A stretch of 64,000 bases of DNA from Pararhizobium polonicum (GCF_001687365.1 NZ_LGLV01000010.1:1-64000), one strand, 5' to 3'; numbered from the stretch's first letter, positions 51,881 through 60,805 are shown. Made by a program: numbers and translations. The notes: generated by a model from the sequence alone, not told the origin.

Positions 51881-52516
51881 ATGCCGATCCGCCTGCGTGT
51901 CGAAGGCCTCAGTGCAAAGCGCGGTGAGGACCTGATTTTCCACGGTATTTCCGTCGTTCTCGATGCGGGCGAAGCCCTTGTGGTGACGGGGCCGAACGGT
52001 TCTGGAAAGTCGACATTGCTGCGCGTTCTGGCAGGGCTTCTGGTGGCCGAATCCGGCAGCGTCCGGGTGGAGGGCGCATCGCCGGATATCGGTCATCCGC
52101 GCGAACTTTGCCACTATCTCGGTCACCGCAATGCGATGAAGCGCGAATTGACGGTCATGGAAAACCTGTCCTTCTGGAAATCCTTCATGGGTGATTCGGC
52201 GGGTGGATCCGGGATCGATGTGGAGGCCGCCACCGAAGCGCTCGGGCTCGGGGGCATTTCGCATCTGCCGTTCGGCTATCTGTCGGCCGGGCAGCAGCGG
52301 CGGATGGCGATGGCCAAGCTTCTGGTCGCTCACCGGCCGGTCTGGATTCTCGACGAGCCGACGGCGGCACTCGATGCCAGTGCCGACCGGCTGTTTGCCG
52401 GGCTGGTCGAGCGGCACCTCGGCGCCGGTGGCATTGTCGTTGCGGCAACGCATCAGCCGCTGGGGGTGGATGCACGGGAATTGCGGATGACGGGGTTTGC
52501 GGGGGAGATGGTTTGA
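51881..52516 (+). CDS. ccmA: Cytochrome c maturation ATP-binding protein CcmA
   Basis: CcmA is the ATPase of the CcmABCD complex that releases holo-CcmE after haem loading. The 211-residue protein has Walker A GPNGSGKST near residue 35, the signature LSAGQQRRMAMAKLL and Walker B WILDEPTAALD. The LxxGQQRR form, with Ala in place of Gly after Ser, is typical of CcmA. AAAGGA lies eight bases before the ATG. The next gene, ccmB, normally follows closely but here is 211 bp away because an inverted repeat occupies the gap. Confidence 0.96.
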   Translation: MPIRLRVEGLSAKRGEDLIFHGISVVLDAGEALVVTGPNGSGKSTLLRVLAGLLVAESGSVRVEGASPDIGHPRELCHYLGHRNAMKRELTVMENLSFWKSFMGDSAGGSGIDVEAATEALGLGGISHLPFGYLSAGQQRRMAMAKLLVAHRPVWILDEPTAALDASADRLFAGLVERHLGAGGIVVAATHQPLGVDARELRMTGFAGEMV

Positions 52517-52537
52517 ATATGCTTTGCCTGATGAAGA

Positions 52538-52692
52538 CCCCTCCCCAACCCCTCCCCACAAGGGGGAGGGGCTTCCGCGCCGAAACCTCTCGCTCAGATT
52601 TCTGGGTTCATGCGATCAGCGTAGGTTGTTATTTGGCGAGGTCGTTGCTTCGGATTAGTCCCTCCCCCTTGTGGGGAGGGGTTGGGGAGGGG
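52538..52692. repeat. 155-bp inverted repeat between ccmA and ccmB
   Basis: Two 33-bp arms, 52538-52570 and 52660-52692, are exact reverse complements. Each is built from CCCCTCCCC / CCCCTCCCC / GGGGGAGGGG blocks. About 89 bp of unrelated-looking sequence lies between them. The overall form is like a small non-autonomous mobile or mosaic repeat. It carries no coding region and lies inside an otherwise tight operon. Confidence 0.8.
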
Positions 52693-52727
52693 TCTTTCTT
52701 CCGTCCACCGTTTGTGCAGGCCACACG

Positions 52728-53387
52728 ATGATCTCCCTCTTCCTGCGCGACCTCAAACTGTCCATGCGTGCCGGGGGCGGCGCCCTGATCGGCGTGCTGT
52801 TCTTCATGACGGTGATTGCCGTCGTGCCGTTTGCCGTCGGTCCCGACCTCAATCTGCTGTCGCGCATCGGCCCGGCGATCCTGTGGATCGGGGCGTTGCT
52901 CGCCTGCCTTCTCGGGCTCGACCGGCTGTTCCAGGCGGAGCGGGAGGATGGATCGCTGGACCTGATGCTGATGCAGGAGACGCCGCTGGTGCTTACCGTG
53001 CTGGTCAAGTGCCTGGCGCACTGGACAGCGACGGGACTGCCGCTGGTGATCGCGTCGCCGCTTTTGGGGCTGTTCATGAACATGAGCGAGGTCGCCATCG
53101 GTGCGACCATGCTGACGCTGCTGGTCGGGACGCCGGCGATTACCCTGATCGGTGCGGTCGGCGCCGCCGTTGCCGTGACCCTGCCGCGCGGAGGGCTGCT
53201 GGTGTCGATCCTGGTTCTGCCGCTGGCCATTCCGGTGCTGATCTTCGGGGTGAGCGCGGCCTATGCGGCGGTCGAGGACCCCGCACCGTTTTTGCCGCCC
53301 TTGCTGATCCTGGTGGCGATCACGCTGTTCTTCGCGGTCATCGGGCCGCTGGCGGCAGCATTGGCGCTGCGGTCCACGTCTGACTGA
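52728..53387 (+). CDS. ccmB: Haem exporter permease CcmB
   Basis: This is a 219-residue, six-segment membrane subunit of the CcmABCD complex. It starts MISLFLRDLKLSMRAGGGAL, a typical CcmB N terminus, and continues with the cytoplasmic segment FQAEREDGSLDLMLMQETPL that contacts CcmA. Later segments are strongly hydrophobic. Only a weak CAGG precedes the ATG at 52728, and the inverted repeat ends 35 bases upstream, so its translation could be weaker than that of ccmA. ccmC follows after 60 bp. Confidence 0.95.
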   Translation: MISLFLRDLKLSMRAGGGALIGVLFFMTVIAVVPFAVGPDLNLLSRIGPAILWIGALLACLLGLDRLFQAEREDGSLDLMLMQETPLVLTVLVKCLAHWTATGLPLVIASPLLGLFMNMSEVAIGATMLTLLVGTPAITLIGAVGAAVAVTLPRGGLLVSILVLPLAIPVLIFGVSAAYAAVEDPAPFLPPLLILVAITLFFAVIGPLAAALALRSTSD

Positions 53388-53447
53388 CACAAAAGTGATC
53401 GAACCACCCTCATTGAAGAGAAAGCCCTTCGGCGTTAAAGAACCATC

Positions 53448-54209
53448 ATGAGCGAAAACAGCCTGGCCATCCGCAAAATCAGCGACCTTGCCAATCCCAC
53501 CCGGTTCCTGGGCCTTGCGGAACGTGTCCTGCCGTGGCTTGCCGGGCTGACGGCATTGCTGTTTGCCATCGGGCTCACCCTCTGTTTCACCACCGAGGGC
53601 GATTATCAGCAGGGCGAAACGGTGCGCATCATGTATGTGCATGTGCCATCAGCCTGGCTGTCGATGATGTGCTACACGGTGATGGCGGTCGCAGCGCTCG
53701 GCACGCTGGTCTGGCGCCATCCGCTGGCCGATGTGGCCGCCCGGGCGGCGGCACCCATCGGCGCCAGCTTCACCTTTCTGGCGCTGGTCACCGGTTCGCT
53801 CTGGGGCAAGCCGATGTGGGGCACGTGGTGGGTCTGGGATGCGCGGCTGACCTCGGTCTTCGTGCTGTTCCTGATGTATCTCGGGCTGATCGCGCTCAAC
53901 CGGGCGATGGACGAGCCGGGCAAGGCGGCCAAGGTTTCCGCCGTTCTGATCCTCGTCGGCTTCGTCAATATCCCGATCATCAAGTTCTCGGTCGAATGGT
54001 GGAACACGCTGCATCAGCCGGCAAGCGTGCTCCGGCTCGGCGGCTCGGCGATCGATCCGGAGTTTCTGCGGCCGCTCTTGGTGATGGCGGTTGCCTTTAC
54101 GTTGTTGTTCTTCACCCTGCATATCGCTGCGATGCGCAACGAGATCTGGCGCCGCCGGGTGACCTCGATGCGCCGTCAGGCCGCCCGCAGCGCTGGCCGG
54201 GAGGTGTGA
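53448..54209 (+). CDS. ccmC: Haem-handling protein CcmC
   Basis: CcmC transfers haem to CcmE in the periplasm. The 253-residue protein has six hydrophobic segments and the tryptophan-rich motif WGKPMWGTWWVWDARLTSVF, with VHVPSAW and EWWNTLHQP supplying the haem-binding histidines. ccmD begins four bases after its stop codon, so translation is probably coupled. Confidence 0.97.
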   Translation: MSENSLAIRKISDLANPTRFLGLAERVLPWLAGLTALLFAIGLTLCFTTEGDYQQGETVRIMYVHVPSAWLSMMCYTVMAVAALGTLVWRHPLADVAARAAAPIGASFTFLALVTGSLWGKPMWGTWWVWDARLTSVFVLFLMYLGLIALNRAMDEPGKAAKVSAVLILVGFVNIPIIKFSVEWWNTLHQPASVLRLGGSAIDPEFLRPLLVMAVAFTLLFFTLHIAAMRNEIWRRRVTSMRRQAARSAGREV

Positions 54210-54213
54210 GACG

Positions 54214-54384
54214 ATGATGAGCCACACCGCCTATGTCGTCGCCAGCTACGGTATCGCCGCACTGACCGTCGTCGCCCTCATTCTCTGGGTCTGGGCCGAT
54301 GGACGCGCCCGTCGTCGCGAACTGCAGGCGCTGGACAAGGCCGGCATCCGCCGCCGCTCGGCGCCGGCCGGGGACGCACAATGA
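54214..54384 (+). CDS. ccmD: Haem exporter small subunit CcmD
   Basis: This is a 56-residue protein with one membrane segment (VVASYGIAALTVVALILWVW), followed by a charged tail (DGRARRRELQALDKAGIRRR), the standard CcmD form. It is needed to release holo-CcmE from CcmC. The gene lies in the gap between ccmC and ccmG; GGGAGG precedes the double ATG at 54214/54217. Its stop overlaps the ccmG start by four bases (54381-54384). Confidence 0.93.
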   Translation: MMSHTAYVVASYGIAALTVVALILWVWADGRARRRELQALDKAGIRRRSAPAGDAQ

Positions 54385-54992
54385 GCATTGAGACACCTGT
54401 CGGGCCCGACAACAGCCGGCCGGGCAAGATGCGCATCGTCTTTGCGGTTCTGCCGCTGGCGATTTTCGCCGGTCTGGCTGCGATCTTCTGGAGCCAGCTC
54501 GATTCGGGCCGTGATATCAGCGAAATTCCGTCCGCCCTGATCGGCACCAAGGCGCCGTCGCTCGCCATGCCGCCGCTGGAAGGTGCGACGTTCAAGGGCG
54601 CCGCCATGCCGGCGCTGACCGACGCGGCCATCACGGGCAAGCTGACGCTGGTCAATGTCTGGGCGTCGTGGTGCGTTCCCTGCCGCGAGGAAAACCCGAT
54701 CATCCTCGAACTGGCCAAGGACCCGCGGCTGACGGTGGTGGGCATCAACTACAAGGACCAGACCGACAATGCGCTGCGGTTTCTCGGCGAGCTCGGCAAT
54801 CCCTTCGCCGCCGTCGGCGTCGATCCGCGCGGCAAGGCGGCGATCGACTGGGGCGTCTACGGCATCCCCGAGACCTATCTTGTCGATGCTTCGGGAACCA
54901 TCGTTTACAAGCGGGTCGGGCCGTTCGACGCACGCAGCCTGAAGGACGGGCTTTATCCGGCGATCGAAAAGGCTGTGGCCGGGAAGATGTGA
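54381..54992 (+). CDS. ccmG: Thiol:disulfide interchange protein CcmG (DsbE)
   Basis: CcmG is a membrane-anchored thioredoxin that reduces apocytochrome c before haem attachment. The 203-residue protein has a membrane anchor (IVFAVLPLAIFAGLAAIFW), the active site WASWCVPCREEN and the downstream GVYGIPETYLVD with the cis-Pro loop. These are the classical CcmG features. It is translationally coupled to ccmD and is the last recognisable ccm gene; ccmE, ccmF and ccmH are not in the window. Confidence 0.96.
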   Translation: MSIETPVGPDNSRPGKMRIVFAVLPLAIFAGLAAIFWSQLDSGRDISEIPSALIGTKAPSLAMPPLEGATFKGAAMPALTDAAITGKLTLVNVWASWCVPCREENPIILELAKDPRLTVVGINYKDQTDNALRFLGELGNPFAAVGVDPRGKAAIDWGVYGIPETYLVDASGTIVYKRVGPFDARSLKDGLYPAIEKAVAGKM

Positions 54993-55019
54993 GGAGGGCT
55001 TTGCCCTCCAGGCTCCGTT

Positions 55020-55106
55020 ATGCTCGGGCTTGACCCGAGCATCCATTCGCCAACGGGGCCGGATCCGAATGCGGCGGTATGGATCCTCGGCTCAAGGCCG
55101 AGGATG
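55020..55106. repeat. Two-palindrome repeat between ccmG and the DUF2585 gene
   Basis: It begins ATGCTCGGGC-ttga-CCCGAGCAT and ends with ATCCTCGGC-tcaag-GCCGAGGAT, separated by about 40 bp. The element lies between convergent genes and could also help to end transcription. It looks like a dispersed mosaic repeat; whether other copies exist outside the window cannot be judged. Confidence 0.55.
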
Positions 55107-55144
55107 GCTTGAGTGTGTTGTCCGCCTCAGTTTTCACGAACATG

Positions 55145-55735
55145 TTAAAGACCACCCTGCCACGCCTTCACCGCCTCCAGCGGGTAGACCAGCATCAGCA
55201 CGTTGAGCGTCAGGTTATCACGGATCAGCCAGCCGGTGAAAAGCTCGAAGGCGATGGCTATGGCGACCGTGACGGCGACAGGCGCACGCCAGGCAAGCAG
55301 GAAACCGAGCGCCATGAAGATCGTGTCCATCACGGAGTTCAGGATGCTGTCGCCGTAATAATCGAGCGAGATGGTCGCGGCGCGGTAGCGGTCGATGATG
55401 ATGGGTGAGTTTTCGAGGATTTCCCAGCCGGATTCGATGACCAGCGCCAGCAGCAGTTTGGCGGCCAGCGGCTTGCGGCGCAGCACGAGATGGGCAAGCC
55501 CGTAGAACAGGAAGCCGTGGATGATGTGCGACGGTGTGTACCAGTCGGCCATGTGCTGCGAATTGCCGGGGCCGTTGGCAACGGGCTCGAACAGCTTGAT
55601 ATATCCACATTCGCAGATCGGCGTGCGGCCCATCCCGTATTCGATAAGGATCTGGAGAATGAGGACGCCGGCGCAGGCGGCAAGCCAGAGGGCGGTCTGC
55701 GGCGAACGGTTTTCGGCCGGGACCAGTGCCGTCAC
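55145..55735 (-). CDS. DUF2585 (UPF0314) membrane protein
   Basis: This is a 196-residue protein with four to five hydrophobic segments. Conserved features are [60 protein letters not shown] and the C-terminal [20 protein letters not shown]. The family is almost restricted to Alphaproteobacteria and has no known function. Translation starts at a GTG whose last bases overlap the yciB stop codon (GTGA, 55732-55735), so the two genes form one unit. Confidence 0.9.
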   Translation of the reverse strand: MTALVPAENRSPQTALWLAACAGVLILQILIEYGMGRTPICECGYIKLFEPVANGPGNSQHMADWYTPSHIIHGFLFYGLAHLVLRRKPLAAKLLLALVIESGWEILENSPIIIDRYRAATISLDYYGDSILNSVMDTIFMALGFLLAWRAPVAVTVAIAIAFELFTGWLIRDNLTLNVLMLVYPLEAVKAWQGGL

Positions 55736-56364
55736 TTCGGGTTATCCTGTTCCAGCGAATGTTTCATAATGATCGGCATCTGCGAGAGGGTGAACAGCAC
55801 AGTGATCGGCATCGTGCCCCAGACCTTGAAGGCGACCCAGAAATCGGTCGAGAAGTTGCGCCAGACCACTTCGTTCAGCACCGCCAGAACCAGGAAGAAG
55901 ATCCCCCAGCGGATGGTCAGCTTGCGCCAGCCTTCTTCATCGAGCTTGAAGGCGGTGTGGAAGACGTAGCCGAGCAGCGATTTTCCAAACAGCAGGCCGC
56001 CCAGCAGGATGATGCCGAACAGCGAGTTGATGATGGTCGGCTTGATCTTGATGAACGTGTCGTTCTGCAAATAGAGCGTAAAGGCGCCCATGACGAAGAC
56101 GACGACGCCCGAGATCAGCGGCATCATCGGCAAGGTGCGGGTGAGCAGCCAGGACGCCGTCAGGGCGATGGCGGTTGCCGCCATGAACAGGCCGGTGGCG
56201 ATGAAGATCGGGCCACCGAGCTCGGTCAGCGCAGGAAATTCCCGGGCCAGCCACTCGCCGCGCGAATTGGCGAAGAAAAAGACCACCAGCGGGCCGAGTT
56301 CCAGCGCCATTTTCAGGAGCGGGCTGATTTCCTTGCGCGGCTTGTCCGCCTCGATCGATGACAT
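55732..56364 (-). CDS. yciB: Inner membrane septation-associated protein YciB
   Basis: This is a 210-residue protein with five to six hydrophobic segments. [20 protein letters not shown] near the N terminus and [20 protein letters not shown] are typical, as is the C-terminal [20 protein letters not shown]. YciB/IspZ proteins influence septation and cell-envelope integrity. The gene is coupled to the DUF2585 gene by a four-base overlap. Upstream toward ftsY lies a 332-bp region containing a repeat. Confidence 0.94.
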   Translation of the reverse strand: MSSIEADKPRKEISPLLKMALELGPLVVFFFANSRGEWLAREFPALTELGGPIFIATGLFMAATAIALTASWLLTRTLPMMPLISGVVVFVMGAFTLYLQNDTFIKIKPTIINSLFGIILLGGLLFGKSLLGYVFHTAFKLDEEGWRKLTIRWGIFFLVLAVLNEVVWRNFSTDFWVAFKVWGTMPITVLFTLSQMPIIMKHSLEQDNPK

Positions 56365-56696
56365 ACTGACTTTCCTAACGCCTGCTCGATGGAGCGATGG
56401 TATTGCAAGTTTCGGGTGCGTGGATGTTTTTTCACGCGGGTATTTCGGTTTTGGTCGTCTCGGTCCGCACTCTCGTGCGGTTCGTGGCGGCGTTCTTCAC
56501 TGTCCGTCATTCCTGTGCCTGTCACAGGAATCCAGTGACGCGGCGTCTGCCGCGTCGAAGAGTCTTTAGCGGCGCGGACGCGCCGCTGCTGGATCCCCGC
56601 CACAAGGGCGAGGATGACGGAGAAAATGGAAGGTCGCGTCCAAGCCGTTCATTTGCAACCCTATAACATCAGCAAAAAGGCAAAATGATATCCGGG
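56365..56696. other. 332-bp gene-free region between yciB and ftsY
   Basis: The stretch contains no credible gene. About a third of it is the mosaic repeat at 56504-56620; the rest is unremarkable, with a GCACTCTCGTGC palindrome near 56467-56478. It must hold the promoter for yciB if that gene is not transcribed from ftsY. Confidence 0.5.
56504..56620. repeat. Three-palindrome mosaic repeat
   Basis: The ends are imperfect inverted arms (CCGTCATTCCTGTG... and ...GGGCGAGGATGACGG) that both run to ATCCAG/CTGGAT. Between them lie GACGCGGC-gtct-GCCGCGTC and AGCGGCGCG-ga-CGCGCCGCT. The structure, length (117 bp) and position between genes fit a dispersed rhizobial intergenic element other than RIME1. 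Confidence 0.65.
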
Positions 56697-58385
56697 TCAA
56701 TGGGGAATTCCGGCAATCGCCTCGGCGAAATCCTTGGCCTCGAAAGGTTCGAGATCGTCGACGCCTTCGCCGACGCCGATGAAATAGACCGGCAGCTTGT
56801 GCTTGGCGGAGATGGCGACGAGGATGCCGCCGCGCGCCGTGCCGTCGAGCTTGGTCATGATCAGGCCGTTGACGCCGGCGACGTTGCGGAAGATCTCGAC
56901 CTGGTTGAGCGCATTCTGGCCGGTCGTGGCGTCGAGCGTCTGGAGGACGGTGTGCGGCGCGTCGGGATCGAGCTTGCCGAGCACGCGGACGATCTTTTCC
57001 AGCTCCGCCATCAGCTCGGTGCGGTTCTGCAGCCGGCCGGCGGTGTCGATGATCAGCACGTCGCTCTTCTTCAGTCGCGCCTGTTCGAAAGCCTCGTAGG
57101 CGAGACCGGCGGCATCGGCACCGAGCTTGGAGGAGACGATGTCAGACTTGGTGCGCTCGGCCCAGATCTTCAGCTGTTCGATGGCAGCGGCCCGGAAGGT
57201 GTCGCCGGCGGCGAGCATGACTTTCAGGCCGGCGCCTGAAAGCTTGGCGGCGAGCTTGCCGATCGTCGTGGTCTTGCCGGTGCCGTTGACGCCGACGACG
57301 AGGATGACATGCGGCTTATGGGAGAGGTCAAGCTGCAGCGGCTTGGCGACAGGGGCCAGCACGCGGGTGATTTCGGCGGCCATGATGCGGGAAACGTCCT
57401 CGCCGGTCACGTCCTTGCCGTAGCGCTCGGAGGCCAGCGTGTCGGTGACCCGCAGCGCCGTCTCGACGCCGAGATCGGCCTGGATCAAAAGGTCTTCCAG
57501 ATCCTGCAGCGTCTCGTCGTCGAGCTTGCGCTTGGTGAACAGCGCGGTGATCTGGCCGGTGAGCTGCGAGGATGTGCGGGCAAGGCCCTGGCGCAGCCGC
57601 TGGAACCAGGTCAGCTTCTGCTTCGGGGTTTCCGGTTCCGGCTCGGGGGTGCGGCCGGTGGCGAAGCCCTTGGGGAGGATGGGTGCTGCTGCCGGTGGCT
57701 CGGTGGTCGGGGAGGCTTCACCCCCCTCTGCCCTGTCGGGCCTCTCCCCCTGAAGGGGGGAGATTGCTGGCGGGGCGCTTTCGTTGTGGTCGTCGGTTTC
57801 CGAGAGCGCGGAGGCTTTACCCCCCTCTGTCGGTTGCACCGACATCTCCCCCGCAGGGGGGGAGATTGGGCTTGCGGAAAGCTCCTGCGGCTCATCAAGC
57901 GTATTCTTTTGCAGTGAAGGAGCATCATCCTCCGTCTGATCTCCCCCCTTGTGGGGGAGATGTCCTGAAAGGACAGAGGGGGGTAAAGCCTCCACACTCT
58001 CGGACGCCTCGGCTTCCGCCTCCAGCAGCGACAGCGGGATCAGGCCGAGATCGCCCGCCTCTTCAACGGCAGGCAGAATGGCGTGGGTTTCGTCTTCGTC
58101 CTCGGCGGCGGTCTCTGCCTCGGATTCCGGGGCATCAACCTCATCGGCGGACGGACCTCCGGCGGTGTCCATTTCCGGCGGCAGCACCGGATCATCAGCG
58201 ACCGGCAGGTCCTCGGTGCGGGAATGCGGCTCCAGCTCGGCTTCGATCGCCCGGGTTTCCTCGGGGCTGAACGTCGATTCGGCCTGGTCCATGACCGCAT
58301 CGACCGCGGGCGCTGCGGCAGGCTCGCCTTCCACCGGCTTGTCCTTGCCGAACGTGAAGACCTTTTTCAGAAAGCTGAGCGCCAT
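56697..58385 (-). CDS. ftsY: Signal recognition particle receptor FtsY
   Basis: FtsY docks SRP-ribosome complexes to the membrane. The 562-residue protein has an acidic, disordered N-terminal A domain (about residues 1-250). The N domain begins near [20 protein letters not shown], and the G domain has [14 protein letters not shown], the [13 protein letters not shown] switch and [10 protein letters not shown]. Residues about 131-225 include three in-frame copies of a double-palindrome DNA element (see 57711, 57810 and 57939), adding about 56 codons without stop codons. mtaB and dapF lie upstream on the same strand. Its partner Ffh is encoded 4 kb away on the other strand. Confidence 0.96.
   Translation of the reverse strand: MALSFLKKVFTFGKDKPVEGEPAAAPAVDAVMDQAESTFSPEETRAIEAELEPHSRTEDLPVADDPVLPPEMDTAGGPSADEVDAPESEAETAAEDEDETHAILPAVEEAGDLGLIPLSLLEAEAEASESVEALPPSVLSGHLPHKGGDQTEDDAPSLQKNTLDEPQELSASPISPPAGEMSVQPTEGGKASALSETDDHNESAPPAISPLQGERPDRAEGGEASPTTEPPAAAPILPKGFATGRTPEPEPETPKQKLTWFQRLRQGLARTSSQLTGQITALFTKRKLDDETLQDLEDLLIQADLGVETALRVTDTLASERYGKDVTGEDVSRIMAAEITRVLAPVAKPLQLDLSHKPHVILVVGVNGTGKTTTIGKLAAKLSGAGLKVMLAAGDTFRAAAIEQLKIWAERTKSDIVSSKLGADAAGLAYEAFEQARLKKSDVLIIDTAGRLQNRTELMAELEKIVRVLGKLDPDAPHTVLQTLDATTGQNALNQVEIFRNVAGVNGLIMTKLDGTARGGILVAISAKHKLPVYFIGVGEGVDDLEPFEAKDFAEAIAGIPH
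57711..57765. repeat. Double-palindrome element inside ftsY, copy a
   Basis: Plus-strand order: GGAGGCTTCACCCCCCTCTG, then the stem GCCC/GGGC, CTCTCCCCC, and a second stem ending GGGGGGAGATT. In the ftsY frame it encodes residues about 207-225, including [18 protein letters not shown]. It has the same orientation as copy b. Confidence 0.88.
57810..57867. repeat. Double-palindrome element inside ftsY, copy b
   Basis: It begins GGAGGCTTTACCCCCCTCTG. The first stem is TGTCGG/CCGACA, followed by ATCTCCCCC and the second stem GGGGGGAGATT. It encodes residues about 173-192, including [19 protein letters not shown]. Relative to copies a and c, the first stem differs on both sides yet stays paired. 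Confidence 0.88.
57939..57993. repeat. Double-palindrome element inside ftsY, copy c (inverted)
   Basis: This is the same element in the opposite orientation: ATCTCCCCCC-ttg-GGGGGAGAT, then GTCC-tgaaa-GGAC, then AGAGGGGGGTAAAGCCTCC. In the ftsY frame it reads [18 protein letters not shown] (residues about 131-149). It therefore remains open in both orientations. Confidence 0.88.
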
Positions 58386-58475
58386 TGGGTATCCGTAAAA
58401 CTCAGGCCGCGCCGGCGGCCATCAATTGCATGTCTGAAGCGCGCCGCACTTCAGGTTCTTATTGTCGCCATGCCG

Positions 58476-59756
58476 TCATCCCAAAACCGCGTCGCACTTT
58501 TGGGCGGCATGCATCAGGTGCTTGCCATTGTGGCCGGTGACCGTCACCTGAACCATATCGCGGGCCTTGAGCCCGGGGACAGCGGCAAGCGTGAAATTTT
58601 CCGTATGCGCCAGGCCGTTGTTCTCGACGAGCAGCCATTGCTGCGTTCCGACCATACTGTCAAGATGGGCCTGATGCAGCTGATGTCCAGTGGCGCGCAG
58701 CCGGGCGGCGCGTTCTTTCACCAGGGCGCGGTCGAGCTGGGGCATGCGGGCAGCGGGCGTTCCCTCGCGCGGCGAGTAGGGGAAGACGTGCAGATGGGCA
58801 ATGCCGGCTTCTTCGGCAAGGCTTGCGGCGTTTAAAAACATCTCTTCGGTCTCGGTCGGGAAACCGGCGATCATGTCGGCGCCGAAGCTGATTTCCGGCC
58901 GCAGGCGGCGCACGTCCGCGATGAACCGCAGCGCATCGGCGCGCGAATGGCGGCGCTTCATCCGCTTCAGGATCAGGTCGTCGCCATGCTGCAGCGACAG
59001 GTGCAGATGCGGCATGAAGCGCGGCTCATCGGCAATCAGGTCCATCAGGTGGCTGTCCACCTCGATGCTGTCGATCGAGGAAAGCCGCAGGCGCAGGATG
59101 TCGGGCACCTGCTTGAGTAATGTTTTCGCCAGAAGGCCGAGGCTCGGGGCTCCGGGCAGGTCGGCGCCGTAGCTGGTGGCATCGACACCGGTCAGCACGA
59201 TTTCGCGGTAGCCGCCCTCCGTCAGCTTGCGCGCCTGATCGACGACGGCGCCCATCGGCACAGAGCGGGAATTGCCGCGGCCATAGGGGATGATGCAGAA
59301 GGTGCAGCGGTGGTCGCAGCCGTTCTGCACCTGGATGAAGGCGCGCACATGGCCTTCGATCAGCCTGACCATCTGCGGCGCCGTTTCGCGAACGCTCATG
59401 ATGTCGTTGACGCGCAGCTTTTCCTCCGCCGAGACGCCGAAATCGGGCAGCGACCGGTAGGAGGCGCTTTTCAGCTTTTCCTCGTTGCCGAGAACGGCAT
59501 CGACCTCGGGCATGGCGGCGAAGGTCTGCTGTTCGGTCTGGGCGGCGCAGCCGGTGACGATGATGCGGGCATGCGGGTTTTCGCGGCGGGCGCGGCGGAT
59601 CGCCTGGCGGGCCTGGCGCACGGCTTCGCCGGTGACGGCGCAGGTGTTGACGAGGATGGCGTTGTTCAGCCCCGCCTTCTCGGCCTGCGTGCGCATCACT
59701 TCGGATTCGTAGGTGTTGAGACGGCAGCCGAAGGTTATGACGTCGACGCCGCTCAA
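58476..59756 (-). CDS. mtaB: tRNA t6A37 methylthiotransferase MtaB
   Basis: MtaB is a radical-SAM enzyme that converts t6A37 to ms2t6A37 in tRNAs reading ANN codons. The protein is about 426 residues. Its N-terminal UPF0004 domain begins [19 protein letters not shown], with cysteines in TFGCRLN, NTCAVTG and VTGCAAQ. The radical-SAM motif [15 protein letters not shown] follows and the C-terminal TRAM-like domain ends the protein. Translation most likely starts at a TTG (59756-59754) that overlaps the dapF stop codon (TTGA). Longer in-frame extensions upstream are inside dapF and unconvincing. Confidence 0.95.
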   Translation of the reverse strand: MSGVDVITFGCRLNTYESEVMRTQAEKAGLNNAILVNTCAVTGEAVRQARQAIRRARRENPHARIIVTGCAAQTEQQTFAAMPEVDAVLGNEEKLKSASYRSLPDFGVSAEEKLRVNDIMSVRETAPQMVRLIEGHVRAFIQVQNGCDHRCTFCIIPYGRGNSRSVPMGAVVDQARKLTEGGYREIVLTGVDATSYGADLPGAPSLGLLAKTLLKQVPDILRLRLSSIDSIEVDSHLMDLIADEPRFMPHLHLSLQHGDDLILKRMKRRHSRADALRFIADVRRLRPEISFGADMIAGFPTETEEMFLNAASLAEEAGIAHLHVFPYSPREGTPAARMPQLDRALVKERAARLRATGHQLHQAHLDSMVGTQQWLLVENNGLAHTENFTLAAVPGLKARDMVQVTVTGHNGKHLMHAAQKCDAVLG

Positions 59757-60673
59757 AGTGCGGCGCTTCCCGTGTGCTGGGCTTCCTGTTCCTCTTCGCG
59801 CGACCAGATCCCGGTCACGGGATCGACGCGGCCGGACCATTCCCATTCGGCGGGGCCGGTCATGACGACGTGATCGTCGCTTGTCCGCCATTCGATGGTG
59901 AGAATGCCCGGCGGCGTGGCGCTGGCAACCTTGATGGCGACGGTGCGGCCGGTCCTGCCGGTGCGGGCAGCCGAGACGGCGGCGGAACAGGCGGCGGAAC
60001 CGCAGGCGAGCGTCAGCCCGGCGCCGCGCTCCCAGGTTCGCGTCGTCACGGAAGAGGGCGAGGTGACCTGGGCCAGGGTGATATTGGCGCGCTCGGGAAA
60101 CATCGGGTGGTTTTCGAGCAGCGGGCCGAAGCGTTCGAGATCAAACGACATGACGTCGCGGTCGACCCAGAAGATCGCATGCGGATTGCCCATCGACATC
60201 ACCGAGGGCGAATGCAGGATCGGATCGTCGATCGGGCCGATCTGCAGCTCGATGCGGCTGGTGTCGTAGAATTCCTCCGACAGCGGGATCTTGTCCCATT
60301 CGAACACCGGCTTGCCCATGTCGACGGAGATGGTTCCATCCGCATGTTCCTGCGCATTCAGGATACCGGCGACGGTCTGGAAGGTGAAGACCTTCTTGCC
60401 GGTTTCGGCTGACAGCGCCTGGACGACGCAGCGCGTGCCGTTACCGCAGGCCTGCGCCTTGGAGCCGTCGGAATTGAGGATGTCGATAAAGGCGTCGGTG
60501 CCGTCGGCCTTCGGATCGTGGATCGCCATGATCTGGTCGAACCGGGTGGCCGGATCGGCGTTCAGCGCGATCGCCGCGTCCGGCGTCACCTTGTCCTTGC
60601 GGCCACGCATGTCGACGACCAGGATCTTGTTGCCAAGCCCGTTCATCCGCGCGAATTCGACCGTAGTGCTCAT
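59753..60673 (-). CDS. dapF: Diaminopimelate epimerase
   Basis: DapF interconverts LL- and meso-diaminopimelate for lysine and peptidoglycan synthesis. The 306-residue protein has the two half-domains. The first catalytic Cys is in [10 protein letters not shown] and the second in [14 protein letters not shown], with [13 protein letters not shown] near the N terminus. I chose the ATG at 60673 ([14 protein letters not shown]). Its stop overlaps the mtaB start by four bases, so dapF and mtaB are one operon, continuing toward ftsY (90 bp after mtaB). Confidence 0.95.
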   Translation of the reverse strand: MSTTVEFARMNGLGNKILVVDMRGRKDKVTPDAAIALNADPATRFDQIMAIHDPKADGTDAFIDILNSDGSKAQACGNGTRCVVQALSAETGKKVFTFQTVAGILNAQEHADGTISVDMGKPVFEWDKIPLSEEFYDTSRIELQIGPIDDPILHSPSVMSMGNPHAIFWVDRDVMSFDLERFGPLLENHPMFPERANITLAQVTSPSSVTTRTWERGAGLTLACGSAACSAAVSAARTGRTGRTVAIKVASATPPGILTIEWRTSDDHVVMTGPAEWEWSGRVDPVTGIWSREEEQEAQHTGSAAL

Positions 60674-60772
60674 GACGTCCATTTCCAGTGTTTGTTGGCG
60701 TGTATATGGCGGAATTGCAGGGAAATTACCAGTGGGGCGGGTGGTGCGATTCACCCTTCCCTTGAGGGGCGG

Positions 60773-60805
60773 CTCCCTCTTCTCCCCGCTGGGGAGAAGA
60801 GGGAG
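60773..60805. terminator. Perfect hairpin between MBL-fold gene and dapF
   Basis: CTCCCTCTTCTCCCC-gct-GGGGAGAAGAGGGAG is a 15-bp perfect stem immediately downstream of the MBL-fold gene (minus strand) and upstream of dapF. No T-run follows, so it could be a mosaic-repeat remnant that acts as an RNA-processing or weak termination site. Confidence 0.5.

Noticed and set aside
57711-57993. Possible CRISPR-like array in ftsY
   Set aside because: The three repeats are palindromic, unevenly spaced and partly inverted, lie in a coding region and have no cas genes nearby.
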